Notes: generated from the letters alone by a model not told the origin. Positions 9,538 to 18,407 are shown, counted from the first letter of the stretch. The stretch is 64,000 nt of DNA from Anaerostipes rhamnosivorans (GCF_005280655.1 NZ_CP040058.1:1025001-1089000); one strand, 5' to 3'. Numbers and translations: made by a program.

Positions 9538-10740
9538 TTACTGTTTCATAGATTCTATCAGGCCGTCTGCCAGCGTATCCATATCATCTCCATTATCTTC
9601 TGTCATGGAGGACATAAGGGTTACCTGCTCATCCAGCACATCCATCTCTCTCATGTCATCGATAAATTCTCTCATAAGGGAACCGGACTTGCAGGCCCAG
9701 GAGCCGTTTTCAATGACGGCAAAGGTCCGCTTCTGAAGGTTTAACGCCTTCATATCCATCAGATAATTATGCATCAGAGGATAGATGCCCAGGTTGTAGG
9801 TGACTGAAGCCAAAACAATATGGCTTAACCGGAAGGTCTCAGAGATTAGCTGGGATACATGGGTGTTGGAAACGTCATACATCACAACATTGGTCATGCC
9901 CTTTTCACAAAGCCTGGCCGCCAGATTCTGGGCGGCGGCCTCCGTGTTGCCGTACATGGAAGCATAGACGATCATCACACCCTGTTCCTCCGGCTCATAG
10001 CGGCTCCATTTATCATACTTTTCCAGGAAATATCCCAGGTCACTCCGCCACACCGGTCCGTGTAACGGGCAGATCATTTTAATATCGATGGTTCCGGCCT
10101 TCTTCAGCAGAGACTGCACATGAGGGCCATACTTTCCTACGATATTTGTATAGTATCTTCTGGCATCATCAATCCAGTCCCGGTCAAAATTTACTTCATC
10201 GTTAAACAGTTTTCCGTCCAGGGCGCCGAAGGATCCGAAAGCATCGGCGGCGAACAGGATGCCATCCGTGATATCAAAACTTACCATAGCTTCCGGCCAA
10301 TGGACCATCGGGGCGGATACGAAGGTCACTTCGTGTTTTCCGAAGGACTGCACATCGCCTTCCGTTACCTCGATCATGTGGCCATCCACGTCAAATCCAA
10401 ACTGGCGCATAAGCATAAATGCTTTTTCTGTACTGATGATCTGCACCTCCGGGTGGCGCAGCAGCACTTCCTCAATGGAAGCGCCGTGGTCCGGCTCCAT
10501 ATGATTGATGACCATGTAGTCGAGAGGCCTTCCGCCAAGAACATATTCTATGTTTTCCAGGAACTGACGGCCAATGGACCAGTCTACGGTATCAAACAAA
10601 ACGGTCTTTTCATCCAGCAGCAGGTAGGAGTTGTAAGAAACTCCTCTGGGAATGGGATGGATATTTTCAAACAGGGCCAGGCGGTGGTCATTGCCGCCAA
10701 CCCAATATAAATCTTCGGTTACTTTTCTAACACAATGCAT
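9538..10740 (-). CDS. fprA: FprA-type flavodiiron protein (O2 or NO reductase)
   Basis: 400 residues; ATG at 10740 with AAAGGAGG upstream. It has an N-terminal metallo-beta-lactamase-like diiron domain with all ligands: H80, E82, D84 in NHMEPDHG, then H147, D166 and H227. A flavodoxin domain from about residue 255 carries the FMN loop YASMYGNTEAAA. The enzyme reduces O2 to water (or NO to N2O) in the cytoplasm using electrons from rubredoxin. It lies 42 bp downstream of a gene that ends in a rubredoxin domain, so donor and acceptor are probably co-transcribed. Confidence 0.95.
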   Translation of the reverse strand: MHCVRKVTEDLYWVGGNDHRLALFENIHPIPRGVSYNSYLLLDEKTVLFDTVDWSIGRQFLENIEYVLGGRPLDYMVINHMEPDHGASIEEVLLRHPEVQIISTEKAFMLMRQFGFDVDGHMIEVTEGDVQSFGKHEVTFVSAPMVHWPEAMVSFDITDGILFAADAFGSFGALDGKLFNDEVNFDRDWIDDARRYYTNIVGKYGPHVQSLLKKAGTIDIKMICPLHGPVWRSDLGYFLEKYDKWSRYEPEEQGVMIVYASMYGNTEAAAQNLAARLCEKGMTNVVMYDVSNTHVSQLISETFRLSHIVLASVTYNLGIYPLMHNYLMDMKALNLQKRTFAVIENGSWACKSGSLMREFIDDMREMDVLDEQVTLMSSMTEDNGDDMDTLADGLIESMKQ

Positions 10741-10782
10741 GGATCATACCTCCTTTTGATCTGTAATCCAACCTTGGGATAT

Positions 10783-12681
10783 TTATACTTCAATAAACAT
10801 GTCTTTTGATTCACCGCAGTCCGGACAGATCCACTCTTCCGGCAGCTTTTCAAACAGAGTGCCCGGCTCGATCTCACCCTCCGGATCTCCATTGGCCGGA
10901 TCATATTCATATCCGCATCCATTACAGACATATCGTTTCCAGGTAGGTACGGTCTTTTTAGGCTTAGCGCGTTTCATCTTCTTCATAGGAGGAGCCGGCT
11001 GTTTCGGTTCCCCGTTATCCAGGGCCTGTGTCAGCAGCGGAAGGATTTCTTCCACATCTCCCACGATGCCGTAATCTGCATTTTTAAAGATCGGAGCATT
11101 GGCGTTGGTATTGATGGCCACAATCGTAGTAGCATCTTTAATACCTTTCAAATGCTGGCCGGCTCCAGAAATACCGCAGGCGATGTACAGGTTTCCGTTA
11201 AATTTCTGACCTGACATTCCAACGTAGCGGTTGATCGGCACATACTTTAAGGTCTCCGCCACCGGACGGGAAGAACCAATAGCAGCCCCGGCCTGCACAG
11301 CCAGATCTTCGATGAGTTTCATATTTTCTTTGGGTCCGATGCCCTTTCCAGCACTGACCACGCGGTCCGCCTTGGAGATTGGGGTATCTAAGTCAATTCC
11401 AACTGTAAAGTCATATCCATCTTTTTTTAAGGCTTCTACCACAGTCTCAACCCGTTCCTGGGCGGAACCGTCTTTTAAGATCATTTTCTTGCGGGCGCCT
11501 GTCAAAGGATCTTTCTTCCGTGTGGTCTGTGTCTTCGGCATCTTTCCGATGATGTGGGAAGCGATGACAACTCTCTGGATCTCATTGGTGCCCTCATAGA
11601 TCGTACAGATTTTTGCATCCCTGTACGCTCGTTCCACATCCATTCCTTTCAGATAGCCAGTGCCTCCAAAGATCTGGAGAGCATCATTTACGACTTCCAG
11701 GCAAATGTCTGAGGTGTACTGTTTTGCCATGGCAGATTCCAGACCATATGGCTCATGATTCTCTTTTAAGTCTGCAGCGCTGTATACGAGCAGGCGGGCA
11801 GTTCTTAATTTGGTAGCCATGTCAGCAAGTTTAAAGGCGATTGCCTGCTGTTGGCAGATGGGACGCCCAAACTGCTCTCTTTCTTTGGAGTATTCCAGTG
11901 CGTTTTCATAGGCTCCCTGGGCAATGCCAAGCGCCTGGGCAGCGATACCGATACGGCCTCCGTCCAGTGTGGCCATGGCGATCTTAAAGCCTTCCCCTTC
12001 TTTGCCCAGAAGATTCTCTTTTGGTACTTTTACATCGTTAAAGATCAGCTCAGCGGTGGAAGAGGAACGGATGCCCATCTTGTCGTAGTGATCCCCGAAC
12101 GTAAAGCCTTCCCAGCCCTTTTCAACGATAAAGGCGCTGATGCCGTGGGTTCCGATATCCGGGGTAGTGACCGCAAAGACTACATAGGTGTCGGCTTTGT
12201 CGGCATTGGTGATGAAGATCTTGCCGCCGTTTAGTATGTAGTGGTCCCCCTCCAGAACTGCTGTGGTCTCAGTTCCTCCGGCATCACTTCCGGCATTAGG
12301 TTCTGTAAGGCCGAATGCGCCTAGTTTTTCTCCTGACGCAAGCGGTACCAGATATTTTTGTTTTTGTTCTTCTGTTCCAAAAGCAAAGATCGGATAGCTT
12401 CCAAGGGAAACATGGGCGGATAAAATGACACCTGTTCCGCCGTCCACTCTGGAGAGTTCTTCTACGGCAATGGCATAACTGAGCACATCAGCCCCGGCCC
12501 CGCCGTATTCTTTTGGATATGGCAGCCCCATCATTCCCATCTTCGCAAACTTCTCAATAGCCTCTGTTGGGAATTCATTTTCCTTGTCTAAGAGGAAGGT
12601 GAGAGGTTTCACTTCGGTTTCTGCAAATTCCCTGACTTTCGCGCGCAGGGCTTCATGAGCTTCGGTTGTTTGAAATAACAT
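10783..12681 (-). CDS. Fusion: acyl-CoA dehydrogenase / EtfA FAD-binding domain / rubredoxin
   Basis: 632 residues from ATG 12681-12679, with AAAGGAGGCTTAAT upstream; an earlier in-frame ATG at 12717 lacks this site. Residues 1-385 are a complete short-chain acyl-CoA dehydrogenase ([11 protein letters not shown]; catalytic Glu363 in [10 protein letters not shown]). Residues 430-555 match the C-terminal FAD domain of EtfA ([27 protein letters not shown]), without EtfA's N-terminal domain. After a Lys/Pro linker, residues 583-632 form rubredoxin (C586, C589, C619, C622). It could pass electrons from acyl-CoA through two FADs to rubredoxin and on to FprA. Substrate unknown. Confidence 0.92.
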   Translation of the reverse strand: MLFQTTEAHEALRAKVREFAETEVKPLTFLLDKENEFPTEAIEKFAKMGMMGLPYPKEYGGAGADVLSYAIAVEELSRVDGGTGVILSAHVSLGSYPIFAFGTEEQKQKYLVPLASGEKLGAFGLTEPNAGSDAGGTETTAVLEGDHYILNGGKIFITNADKADTYVVFAVTTPDIGTHGISAFIVEKGWEGFTFGDHYDKMGIRSSSTAELIFNDVKVPKENLLGKEGEGFKIAMATLDGGRIGIAAQALGIAQGAYENALEYSKEREQFGRPICQQQAIAFKLADMATKLRTARLLVYSAADLKENHEPYGLESAMAKQYTSDICLEVVNDALQIFGGTGYLKGMDVERAYRDAKICTIYEGTNEIQRVVIASHIIGKMPKTQTTRKKDPLTGARKKMILKDGSAQERVETVVEALKKDGYDFTVGIDLDTPISKADRVVSAGKGIGPKENMKLIEDLAVQAGAAIGSSRPVAETLKYVPINRYVGMSGQKFNGNLYIACGISGAGQHLKGIKDATTIVAINTNANAPIFKNADYGIVGDVEEILPLLTQALDNGEPKQPAPPMKKMKRAKPKKTVPTWKRYVCNGCGYEYDPANGDPEGEIEPGTLFEKLPEEWICPDCGESKDMFIEV

Positions 12682-12796
12682 ATTAAGCCTCCTTTGATTC
12701 GGTACCCTCTGGGACACACCCTGGTCTCATGCCTTTTGGGCAGGTGTGTTTCATACGATAAGGTACTTAAAATACTATGATAGAAACGTTGAAAAT

Positions 12797-12891
12797 ATAA
12801 ACTTGATTGATTAAGTAAAGTATATGTTGCTTCCAGTATATACCTATGATTTGTGGAAGTAAATAGCTTTGAGATAAACTTGATTAAGTTT
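12797..12891. promoter_or_regulatory. Repeated operator-like word upstream of the fusion/fprA operon
   Basis: ATAAACTTGATT occurs twice, at 12797-12808 and 12874-12885. The second copy is the left part of the dyad AAACTT-GATT-AAGTTT (12876-12891) and the first continues into GATTAAGT. They lie 115-210 bp upstream of the start codon. Spaced AT-rich dyads of this kind fit an Rrf2-type regulator; which protein binds is inferred only from the nearby Rrf2 gene. Confidence 0.45.
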
Positions 12892-12936
12892 GTATAGTAT
12901 CACAAAAAAAGAGGAGAAATACTGTTAGTATTCACG

Positions 12937-13020
12937 AGGATTTTTATCCATTATCTCCAGTTAAATCTGGAAAGGTGTCCTTCCGATCATGGAGAAAAAT
13001 AGTTGGAGGTGGCGCCTTTT
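12937..13020 (-). repeat. Degenerate copy of the two-hairpin intergenic repeat (B half and part of linker)
   Basis: The segment GATTTTTATCCATTATCTCC...GGAAAGG...CCTTCC...ATGGAGAAAAAT followed by GGAGGTGGCGCCTTTT aligns with the B hairpin and linker of the copy at 61373. It is imperfect and the A half is missing. Confidence 0.55.
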
Positions 13021-13110
13021 GGTTGGAAGCTTTCCTGGGACGACAGAATTAGGTGAGGAGATTATTGAGTGATCTTATATTTTAAAAGTGAATATGATCC
13101 ACAATGGTGA

Positions 13111-13283
13111 TTTCCCAACCTGAAAATTTGAAAAGACCCGGGGAATCCCCAAACTAAGCCAATGAATGGGTTTTTGGCATTAAAATTAAAAAAAATGAAA
13201 TCGGTTGGGAAAAAAGAGAGCAAACATTGATTTTATCAGGAAAACTGACTATAATAAAAAAGAAGAATGGCTTAAAAGCGTTG
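13111..13283 (+). promoter_or_regulatory. CRISPR leader of array 2 with long-range inverted repeat
   Basis: TTTCCCAACC at 13111-13120 pairs with GGTTGGGAAA at 13203-13212. The proximal block 13203-13283 (TTGATTTTATCAGGAAAACT, then GACTATAATAAAAAAGAAG) is nearly the same as in array 1. The distance from the right arm to the first repeat is also the same (70 versus 71 bp). The spacer between arms is not conserved, apart from being AT-rich. Confidence 0.75.
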
Positions 13284-13769
13284 GATAAACATTAACAAAA
13301 GTTGTATTGAAATTTCCAGCGGAAATTAAGGATACAGCATCCTTTACTGATAAACATTAACAAGAGTTGTATTGAAATCGTTTCCATTTGCGTCTGTTGT
13401 AGCAGAAGTGATGATAAACATTAACAAGAGTTGTATTGAAATGCAATATTACCGCCAAACCGGCCCGTTTCGCAACTCGATAAACATTAACAAGAGTTGT
13501 ATTGAAATGTCATCTGGAAACAAAAGATGACGGCCGGCAGAAGAGATAAACATTAACAAGAGTTGTATTGAAATCAGCGAAAGCAAAAGAAATGGGTGCT
13601 GCTACAAAGATAAACATTAACAAGAGTTGTATTGAAATCAACGAATTAAAGCTACTTTCTAATCGGGTACAAGCGATAAACATTAACAAGAGTTGTATTG
13701 AAATGATGAAGTTCGATTGCACTGATTGTTAGAACTTACGATTATCATTAACAAGAGTTGTATTATAGC
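13284..13769 (+). CRISPR. CRISPR array 2: 8 repeats, 7 spacers
   Basis: Repeats of 30 nt start GATAAACATTAACAAG and end TTGTATTGAAAT. They lie at 13284-13313, 13349-13378, 13413-13442, 13479-13508, 13545-13574, 13609-13638, 13675-13704 and 13740-13769. Spacers are 34-36 nt. Repeat 1 has AACAAAAG instead of AACAAGAG; the last begins GATTATC and ends TATTATAG. The consensus differs from array 1 at two positions (GATA/GATT and CATT/CAGT). The same leader type precedes it. No cas gene is visible in the window. Confidence 0.96.
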
Positions 13770-13905
13770 TAAGTCCCAGGAACTCACGAATATCAACTTA
13801 CGGTCATACTTCGCTGGATGACAGACTTTTCTTATTCATTACCCTATAGTATCCATGGCAGACTTAGGTTTGACCTTCTGTAGATTTAGGGAAACTATTA
13901 TTTAT

Positions 13906-13930
13906 AAATCCGGCATTGCCGGATTTTTTG
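13906..13930 (+). terminator. Intrinsic terminator after CRISPR array 2
   Basis: AAATCCGGCA/TGCCGGATTT with almost no loop, then TTTTTG. It is well placed to end the array 2 transcript or a short RNA from 13770 onward. The rest of 13770-14235 holds a repeat copy (next entry) and the xdhB promoter region; no gene was seen. Confidence 0.7.
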
Positions 13931-13986
13931 TTTTTTACATTACCAAGGTGATTCAAACCTCCCTCTAAGCAAAATGCACACAAAGG

Positions 13987-14110
13987 TAACATTTTCCCCA
14001 TGATTTCCGTTCGGCTCTTAGAATGATTCGCTCTAATTATGTAGAACATGGACGTAGTGTTTGCTGGACATGGATGACGGCTAAACAGAAGGTGCCATTC
14101 TGCGATTTTC
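13987..14110 (+). repeat. Two-hairpin intergenic repeat, copy with A half and linker
   Basis: The A half (TAACATTTTCCCCATGATTT, then CCGTTCGGCTCTTAGAATG, ending ATTATGTAGAACATG) is followed by a linker with GATGACGGCTAAACAGAAGG. That linker matches the reverse-oriented copy at 59961-60147. The B hairpin is reduced to TTTTCTCAAAAAAACTC. It lies in the gap before xdhB. Confidence 0.75.
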
Positions 14111-14235
14111 TCAAAAAAACTCTTTCACTCTTTCTTATTTCTATGTTACAGTATAAATTAGTGTTTTCTGTCCGGAAACGGTGAAAAGTGTCGGACAGAG
14201 AATGATTTTATCAAATGACGATGGAGGAGATTGAA

Positions 14236-15006
14236 TTGGTAACAATAGCAAATTATCTGAGGCCGGAAAGTCTTGAGGAAGCCTATGAGCTTAACCAGAA
14301 GAAGGCAAACCGGGTTCTTGGGGGGATGATGTGGCTTAGGCTCTGTTCACCGCGCATACAAAATGCCATTGACTTGTCCGGACTTGATTTAGACTATATA
14401 AAAGAAACAGAAGAAGCATTTGAGATCGGGGCAATGTGTTCTTTGAGAGGCCTGGAGACGCATCAGGGACTGGAAGCCTGTTTTGACGGAGCAGTCAGGG
14501 AGAGTCTGCGCCATATCGTAGGTGTACAGTTCAGGAATCAGGCTACAGTTGGAGGCAGTATATACGGCCGGTTTGGATTTTCTGACGTGCTGACCTGTCT
14601 GCTGGCCCTGGATACGGAAGTAGTCCTGGTCCATGCAGGAAAAATAACACTTGCTGAGTTTATAAGCAGGAAAAGGGACCGTGATATCCTGGAAAAGATC
14701 ATCATTAAAAAGGATCAAAGAAAGATTGTTTATTTATCCCAGAGGGCAACCAAAACTGATTTTCCAATGGTGGCCTGCGCTGTTTCCAAAAAAGAAGACA
14801 CGTGGTATATTTCCATCGGAGCCAGACCGGTCAGGGCTGAACTGGCTGTCATCAGCGGGGAGCCTGTATCGGCAGAAGCTTTAGCGGGGCAGGCAGTTTC
14901 AGAAATGAAGTTCGGAAGCAATATGAGGGGCAGCAGCGAGTACCGACAGGCGGTGGCAGAGGTGCTCGTGAAGCGTGCAGCAAAGATGATTTTGGAGGAA
15001 GCATAA
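14236..15006 (+). CDS. Molybdenum hydroxylase FAD-binding subunit (XdhB/CoxM-like)
   Basis: About 256 residues. The best start is TTG 14236, five bases after GGAGGAGA; ATG codons at 14215 and 14221 precede or overlap that site. The N-terminus VTIANYLRPESLEEAYEL and the motifs VLGGMMWL, GVQFRNQATVGGSIYGRF and IGARPVRAELA fit the FAD subunit of xanthine-dehydrogenase-type enzymes. It moves electrons from the [2Fe-2S] subunit to NAD or ferredoxin. It is first in an operon with the Fe-S and molybdopterin subunits (3-bp gap, then 4-bp overlap). Its short VLGGMM loop departs from the usual GGGTDL. Confidence 0.87.
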   Translation: MVTIANYLRPESLEEAYELNQKKANRVLGGMMWLRLCSPRIQNAIDLSGLDLDYIKETEEAFEIGAMCSLRGLETHQGLEACFDGAVRESLRHIVGVQFRNQATVGGSIYGRFGFSDVLTCLLALDTEVVLVHAGKITLAEFISRKRDRDILEKIIIKKDQRKIVYLSQRATKTDFPMVACAVSKKEDTWYISIGARPVRAELAVISGEPVSAEALAGQAVSEMKFGSNMRGSSEYRQAVAEVLVKRAAKMILEEA

Positions 15007-15009
15007 GGG

Positions 15010-15474
15010 ATGAAAGTTAAATTTCAGTTAAATGGAAAACAGCAGACTGCTGTCATTGAGCCGGACTGCATGCTGCTGGATTTATTGAGAGAATTGGGAT
15101 GCTACAGCGTAAAGAGAGGCTGTGATACTACTAACTGCGGGCTGTGTACTGTCTTGGTAGACGGAAAGCCGTCTCTGTCCTGTGCCATGCCGGCAGCCAG
15201 AGCAGAGGGAAAAGAGATCACAACATTGGAAGGGATTCAGGAAGAAGCAGCGGACTTCGGAAGTTTTCTAGCAAAGGAAGGCGCGGAACAGTGCGGATAT
15301 TGTTCTCCGGGATTCATTATGAACGTGATCGCAATGACCAGAGAGCTTGAAGATCCAAGCATGGATGAGATCAAAGAATACCTGGCAGGCAATCTGTGCC
15401 GTTGTTCCGGTTATGAGGGGCAGATGCGCGCCATTCAGAACTATATGAAAGAAAAAGGAGGACAGTCATTATGA
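15010..15474 (+). CDS. Molybdenum hydroxylase [2Fe-2S] subunit (XdhC/CoxS-like)
   Basis: 154 residues with the two expected [2Fe-2S] sites. The plant-ferredoxin-like site is C38, C43, C46 and C58 (RGCDTTNCGLCTVLVDG). The second is C95, C98, C130 and C132 (EQCGYCSPGF; NLCRCSGYEG). It relays electrons from the molybdopterin subunit to FAD. The start ATG at 15010 follows GGAGGAAGCATAAGGG. Its stop overlaps the next gene's ATG. Confidence 0.95.
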   Translation: MKVKFQLNGKQQTAVIEPDCMLLDLLRELGCYSVKRGCDTTNCGLCTVLVDGKPSLSCAMPAARAEGKEITTLEGIQEEAADFGSFLAKEGAEQCGYCSPGFIMNVIAMTRELEDPSMDEIKEYLAGNLCRCSGYEGQMRAIQNYMKEKGGQSL

Positions 15475-17747
15475 GATCAGTCAATACCTCTGTCCCAAAA
15501 GTAGATTCTATGGCATTGGTGACCGGAAAGCCGGTCTATACAGATGACCTGGCGCCGAAAGACTGCTTGATCGTAAAGGTTTTAAGAAGTCCGCATGCCC
15601 ACGCGGTCATTAAGAAGATTGACACCGAAAGAGCCATGAAAGTGCCGGGAATCGAATGTATCCTGACCCATGAGGACTGCCCGGACAAAAGGTTTACTAT
15701 GGCAGGACAAACATATCCGGAGCCGAGTCCTTATGACCGCAGGATCTTAGATGACCGGGTGCGTTTTGTGGGGGATGCGGTGGCTGTCATCGCAGGTGTA
15801 TCCGAAAAAGCAGTGGAAAAGGCTATGAAGCTTGTAAAAACAGAGTATGAGATACTTGAGCCGGTCCTGGATTTCAGAAAGGCCAAGGATCAAAAGATCC
15901 TGGTGCATCCGGAAGAGAACTGGAAGGCTTTATGCGAGGTCGGAGCGGATAACAAAAGGAACCTCTGTGCCAGCCATGAAACGGTAGAGGGTGATATTGA
16001 CCAGGTGCTGAATGGATGTAAGTATTATGTGGAAGAAACCTATCATACGAAAGCCAACCAGCAGGCAATGATGGAAAACTTCTGCACGGTTACCCATATG
16101 GACACTTACGGAAGACTGAATGTGGTTTCCTCCACCCAGGTTACCTTTCATGTGAGAAGGATCCTGGCCCATGCCCTGGATATCCCAAAGTCCAGGATCC
16201 GTGTGGTAAAGCCAAGGATCGGGGGAGGCTTTGGGGCAAAGCAGACTGTGGTGACCGAAGTATATCCGGCACTTGTAACCTTAAAAACAGGCAAGCCTGC
16301 CAAGATTGTCTATACAAGAGAAGAGTCCTTTATCGCATCCAGTCCCCGGCATGAGATGGAGATGAAAGTGCGGATCGGCGCAGACGAAGATGGGATCATC
16401 AAGGGGATCGATGTCTATACACTGTCCAATACCGGGGCATACGGGGAGCACGGGCCCACGACTGTGGGGCTTTCCGGCCATAAGTCGATCCCGCTGTACG
16501 GAAAGGCCGAGGCATTCCGTTTTGCATATGACGTTGTATACACCAATGTGATGTCAGCCGGGGCTTATCGGGGATATGGGGCTACTCAGGGGATTTTTGC
16601 CGTGGAGTCCGCAGTCAATGAACTGGCCCATAAGATGGGAATGGATCCGGTTAAGCTGAGGGAACTGAACATGGTGAGAGAAGGCCAGATCATGCCTGCC
16701 TATTATGGTGAGACCGCCACAAGCTGCACACTGGACCAATGTGTAAAGCGTGTGAAGGAAATGATCTCATGGGATGAGAAATATCCGAGAAAAGACATGG
16801 GAAACGGGAAAGTCAGGGGTGTCGGACTGGCGCTTGCCATGCAGGGGTCTGGGATTTCCAATGTGGATACGGCAGCAGTTTCAATAAAGGTAAACGATGA
16901 CGGATTTTACAGTTTGATCATCGGCGCATCTGATATGGGAACCGGGTGCGATACGATCCTGGCCCAGATGGCCGCTGACTGTCTGGACTGTGATATGGAA
17001 CAGATCATTGTCCATGGGGTGGATACTGATGTCTCTCCGTATGACAGTGGATCCTATGCGTCCAGCACGACCTATGTTACGGGAATGGCTGTGGTTAAGA
17101 CATGCGGAGTCTTAAGAGAAAAGATTCTGAAAAAAGGTGCCCAGTATCTGGAATGTCCGTTGGAAGAGGTAGATTTTGACGGGAAAAGGGTTTTCCACCT
17201 GGAAAGTGGAAAGGAAATATCTTTAAAAGATATTGGAAACCAGGTCATGTGCGGCAATGAGGAGGCACTGCAGGCCAGCGAGTCCCACTCTTCACCTACA
17301 TCACCCCCGCCGTTTATGGCAGGTGCAGCGGAAGTAGAAGTGGACATGGAGACAGGAGCCGTAGAACTTATTGATTTCGCAGCTGTAGTGGACTGCGGAA
17401 CGGTGATTAATCCAAGCCTTGCAAGGGTTCAGACAGAGGGCGGCCTGGCGCAGGGAATCGGAATGGCATTATATGAAGAAATTCTTTACAATAAAAAAGG
17501 AAAGACATCGGCCAATTCTTTTATGCAGTATAAAATTCCTACAAGACTGGACACCGGAAATATCCGGGTAGAATTCCAGAGCAGTTATGAGCCGTCAGGA
17601 CCTTTTGGAGCCAAATCTATTGGGGAGATCGTGATTAATACTCCAAATCCGGCCATCGCAGAGGCAGTGTATAACGCCTCAGGAGTAAGAGTGAGAGAAC
17701 TTCCGATCACAGCGGAAAAGATTTATATGGGAATGAAAAAAAGATAG
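15471..17747 (+). CDS. Molybdenum hydroxylase large subunit (xanthine-dehydrogenase family)
   Basis: 758 residues, starting in an ATGA overlap. It carries the cofactor-binding GGGFGAKQ (251-258), AYRGYGATQ in the substrate-channel region, and the catalytic glutamate E719 in GPFGAKSIGE. Such enzymes hydroxylate purines, nicotinate, aldehydes or similar substrates at a Mo-pterin cytosine dinucleotide centre. AYRGYGATQ rather than the xanthine-oxidase AFRGFGGPQ leaves the substrate open, so calling it xanthine dehydrogenase would be too specific. No Mo-cofactor or selenium accessory gene lies nearby. Confidence 0.9.
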   Translation: MRSVNTSVPKVDSMALVTGKPVYTDDLAPKDCLIVKVLRSPHAHAVIKKIDTERAMKVPGIECILTHEDCPDKRFTMAGQTYPEPSPYDRRILDDRVRFVGDAVAVIAGVSEKAVEKAMKLVKTEYEILEPVLDFRKAKDQKILVHPEENWKALCEVGADNKRNLCASHETVEGDIDQVLNGCKYYVEETYHTKANQQAMMENFCTVTHMDTYGRLNVVSSTQVTFHVRRILAHALDIPKSRIRVVKPRIGGGFGAKQTVVTEVYPALVTLKTGKPAKIVYTREESFIASSPRHEMEMKVRIGADEDGIIKGIDVYTLSNTGAYGEHGPTTVGLSGHKSIPLYGKAEAFRFAYDVVYTNVMSAGAYRGYGATQGIFAVESAVNELAHKMGMDPVKLRELNMVREGQIMPAYYGETATSCTLDQCVKRVKEMISWDEKYPRKDMGNGKVRGVGLALAMQGSGISNVDTAAVSIKVNDDGFYSLIIGASDMGTGCDTILAQMAADCLDCDMEQIIVHGVDTDVSPYDSGSYASSTTYVTGMAVVKTCGVLREKILKKGAQYLECPLEEVDFDGKRVFHLESGKEISLKDIGNQVMCGNEEALQASESHSSPTSPPPFMAGAAEVEVDMETGAVELIDFAAVVDCGTVINPSLARVQTEGGLAQGIGMALYEEILYNKKGKTSANSFMQYKIPTRLDTGNIRVEFQSSYEPSGPFGAKSIGEIVINTPNPAIAEAVYNASGVRVRELPITAEKIYMGMKKR

Positions 17748-17770
17748 AAACCTAAAAAACTTTGTTCCGA

Positions 17771-17814
17771 AAAGAAGAGTCTATGAAAGAAATTTTATAG
17801 AACTCTTCTTTTTT
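17771..17814. terminator. Bidirectional terminator between the hydroxylase operon and lysE
   Basis: AAAGAAGAGT (17771-17780) pairs with ACTCTTCTTT (17802-17811), with a T-run on the plus side and A/T-rich flank on the minus side. It separates convergent genes. Confidence 0.75.
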
Positions 17815-17825
17815 CTTTCTGGCTT

Positions 17826-18407
17826 TTAAAGAAATAAGGCTGCAGCGCAGTATACAAGCAAAAGGGCCATAATGATGTTAACAAGCTTCATGTGTTTGGA
17901 GAAAAATTTACAAAATGCCGCTCCGAACAATGCCCATACAAAAGAACCAGAAGCACCGATTATAGACAATATTGCAGTGAAGCCTATTAAGGCTGTGGTA
18001 GAATGATAAACAGGTAAGATATAGAGCGACATTGCAGTAATCGCATAGATGTAAATTTTAGGATTGACAAATTGTAATATCATACCTGAAAGAAAACTAG
18101 CCTCTTTTCTACCATCCGCACTTAATTCAGAAGAACTATTCCAAACTTTCCATGCAAGGTACAGCATGTAAGCTGCCCCCAATATCTGCATGACGATTTT
18201 TACTTTAGGGAGAACTGAGTAAAGGGTTGCACTAAAGGCCGTACAAACAGACATAACAACTGCAAATCCGGCTAGTATGCCGAGATTAAAATGAATGCTC
18301 CGGCGGAATCCCAGCCGGATTGCATTACTCATGGAAAGCAGATTGTTTGCTCCCGGTGTATAGGCAGTGATAAAACAATAAATTAAAAAATCAAATAAAT
18401 GGAACAT
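17826..18407 (-). CDS. LysE/RhtB-family amino-acid exporter
   Basis: 193 residues from ATG 18407-18405 (minus-strand AGAGGTTATAT upstream). The family signature ITAYTPGANNLLSMSNA lies near the N-terminus, followed by GFRRSIHFNLGILAGF and about six membrane helices. LysE/RhtB proteins export basic or neutral amino acids or homoserine lactones; the substrate is not readable. It diverges from an XRE-cupin regulator, an arrangement common for LysE-type exporters, so local control is likely. Confidence 0.88.
   Translation of the reverse strand: MFHLFDFLIYCFITAYTPGANNLLSMSNAIRLGFRRSIHFNLGILAGFAVVMSVCTAFSATLYSVLPKVKIVMQILGAAYMLYLAWKVWNSSSELSADGRKEASFLSGMILQFVNPKIYIYAITAMSLYILPVYHSTTALIGFTAILSIIGASGSFVWALFGAAFCKFFSKHMKLVNIIMALLLVYCAAALFL

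Noticed and set aside
13510..13722. Minus-strand open frame of 70 codons over array 2
   Set aside because: Same cause: CRISPR repeats read as protein.
1771..13739. Self-targeting CRISPR spacers
   Set aside because: No match of a spacer to another part of the window was noticed by eye; only a database search could settle origin.
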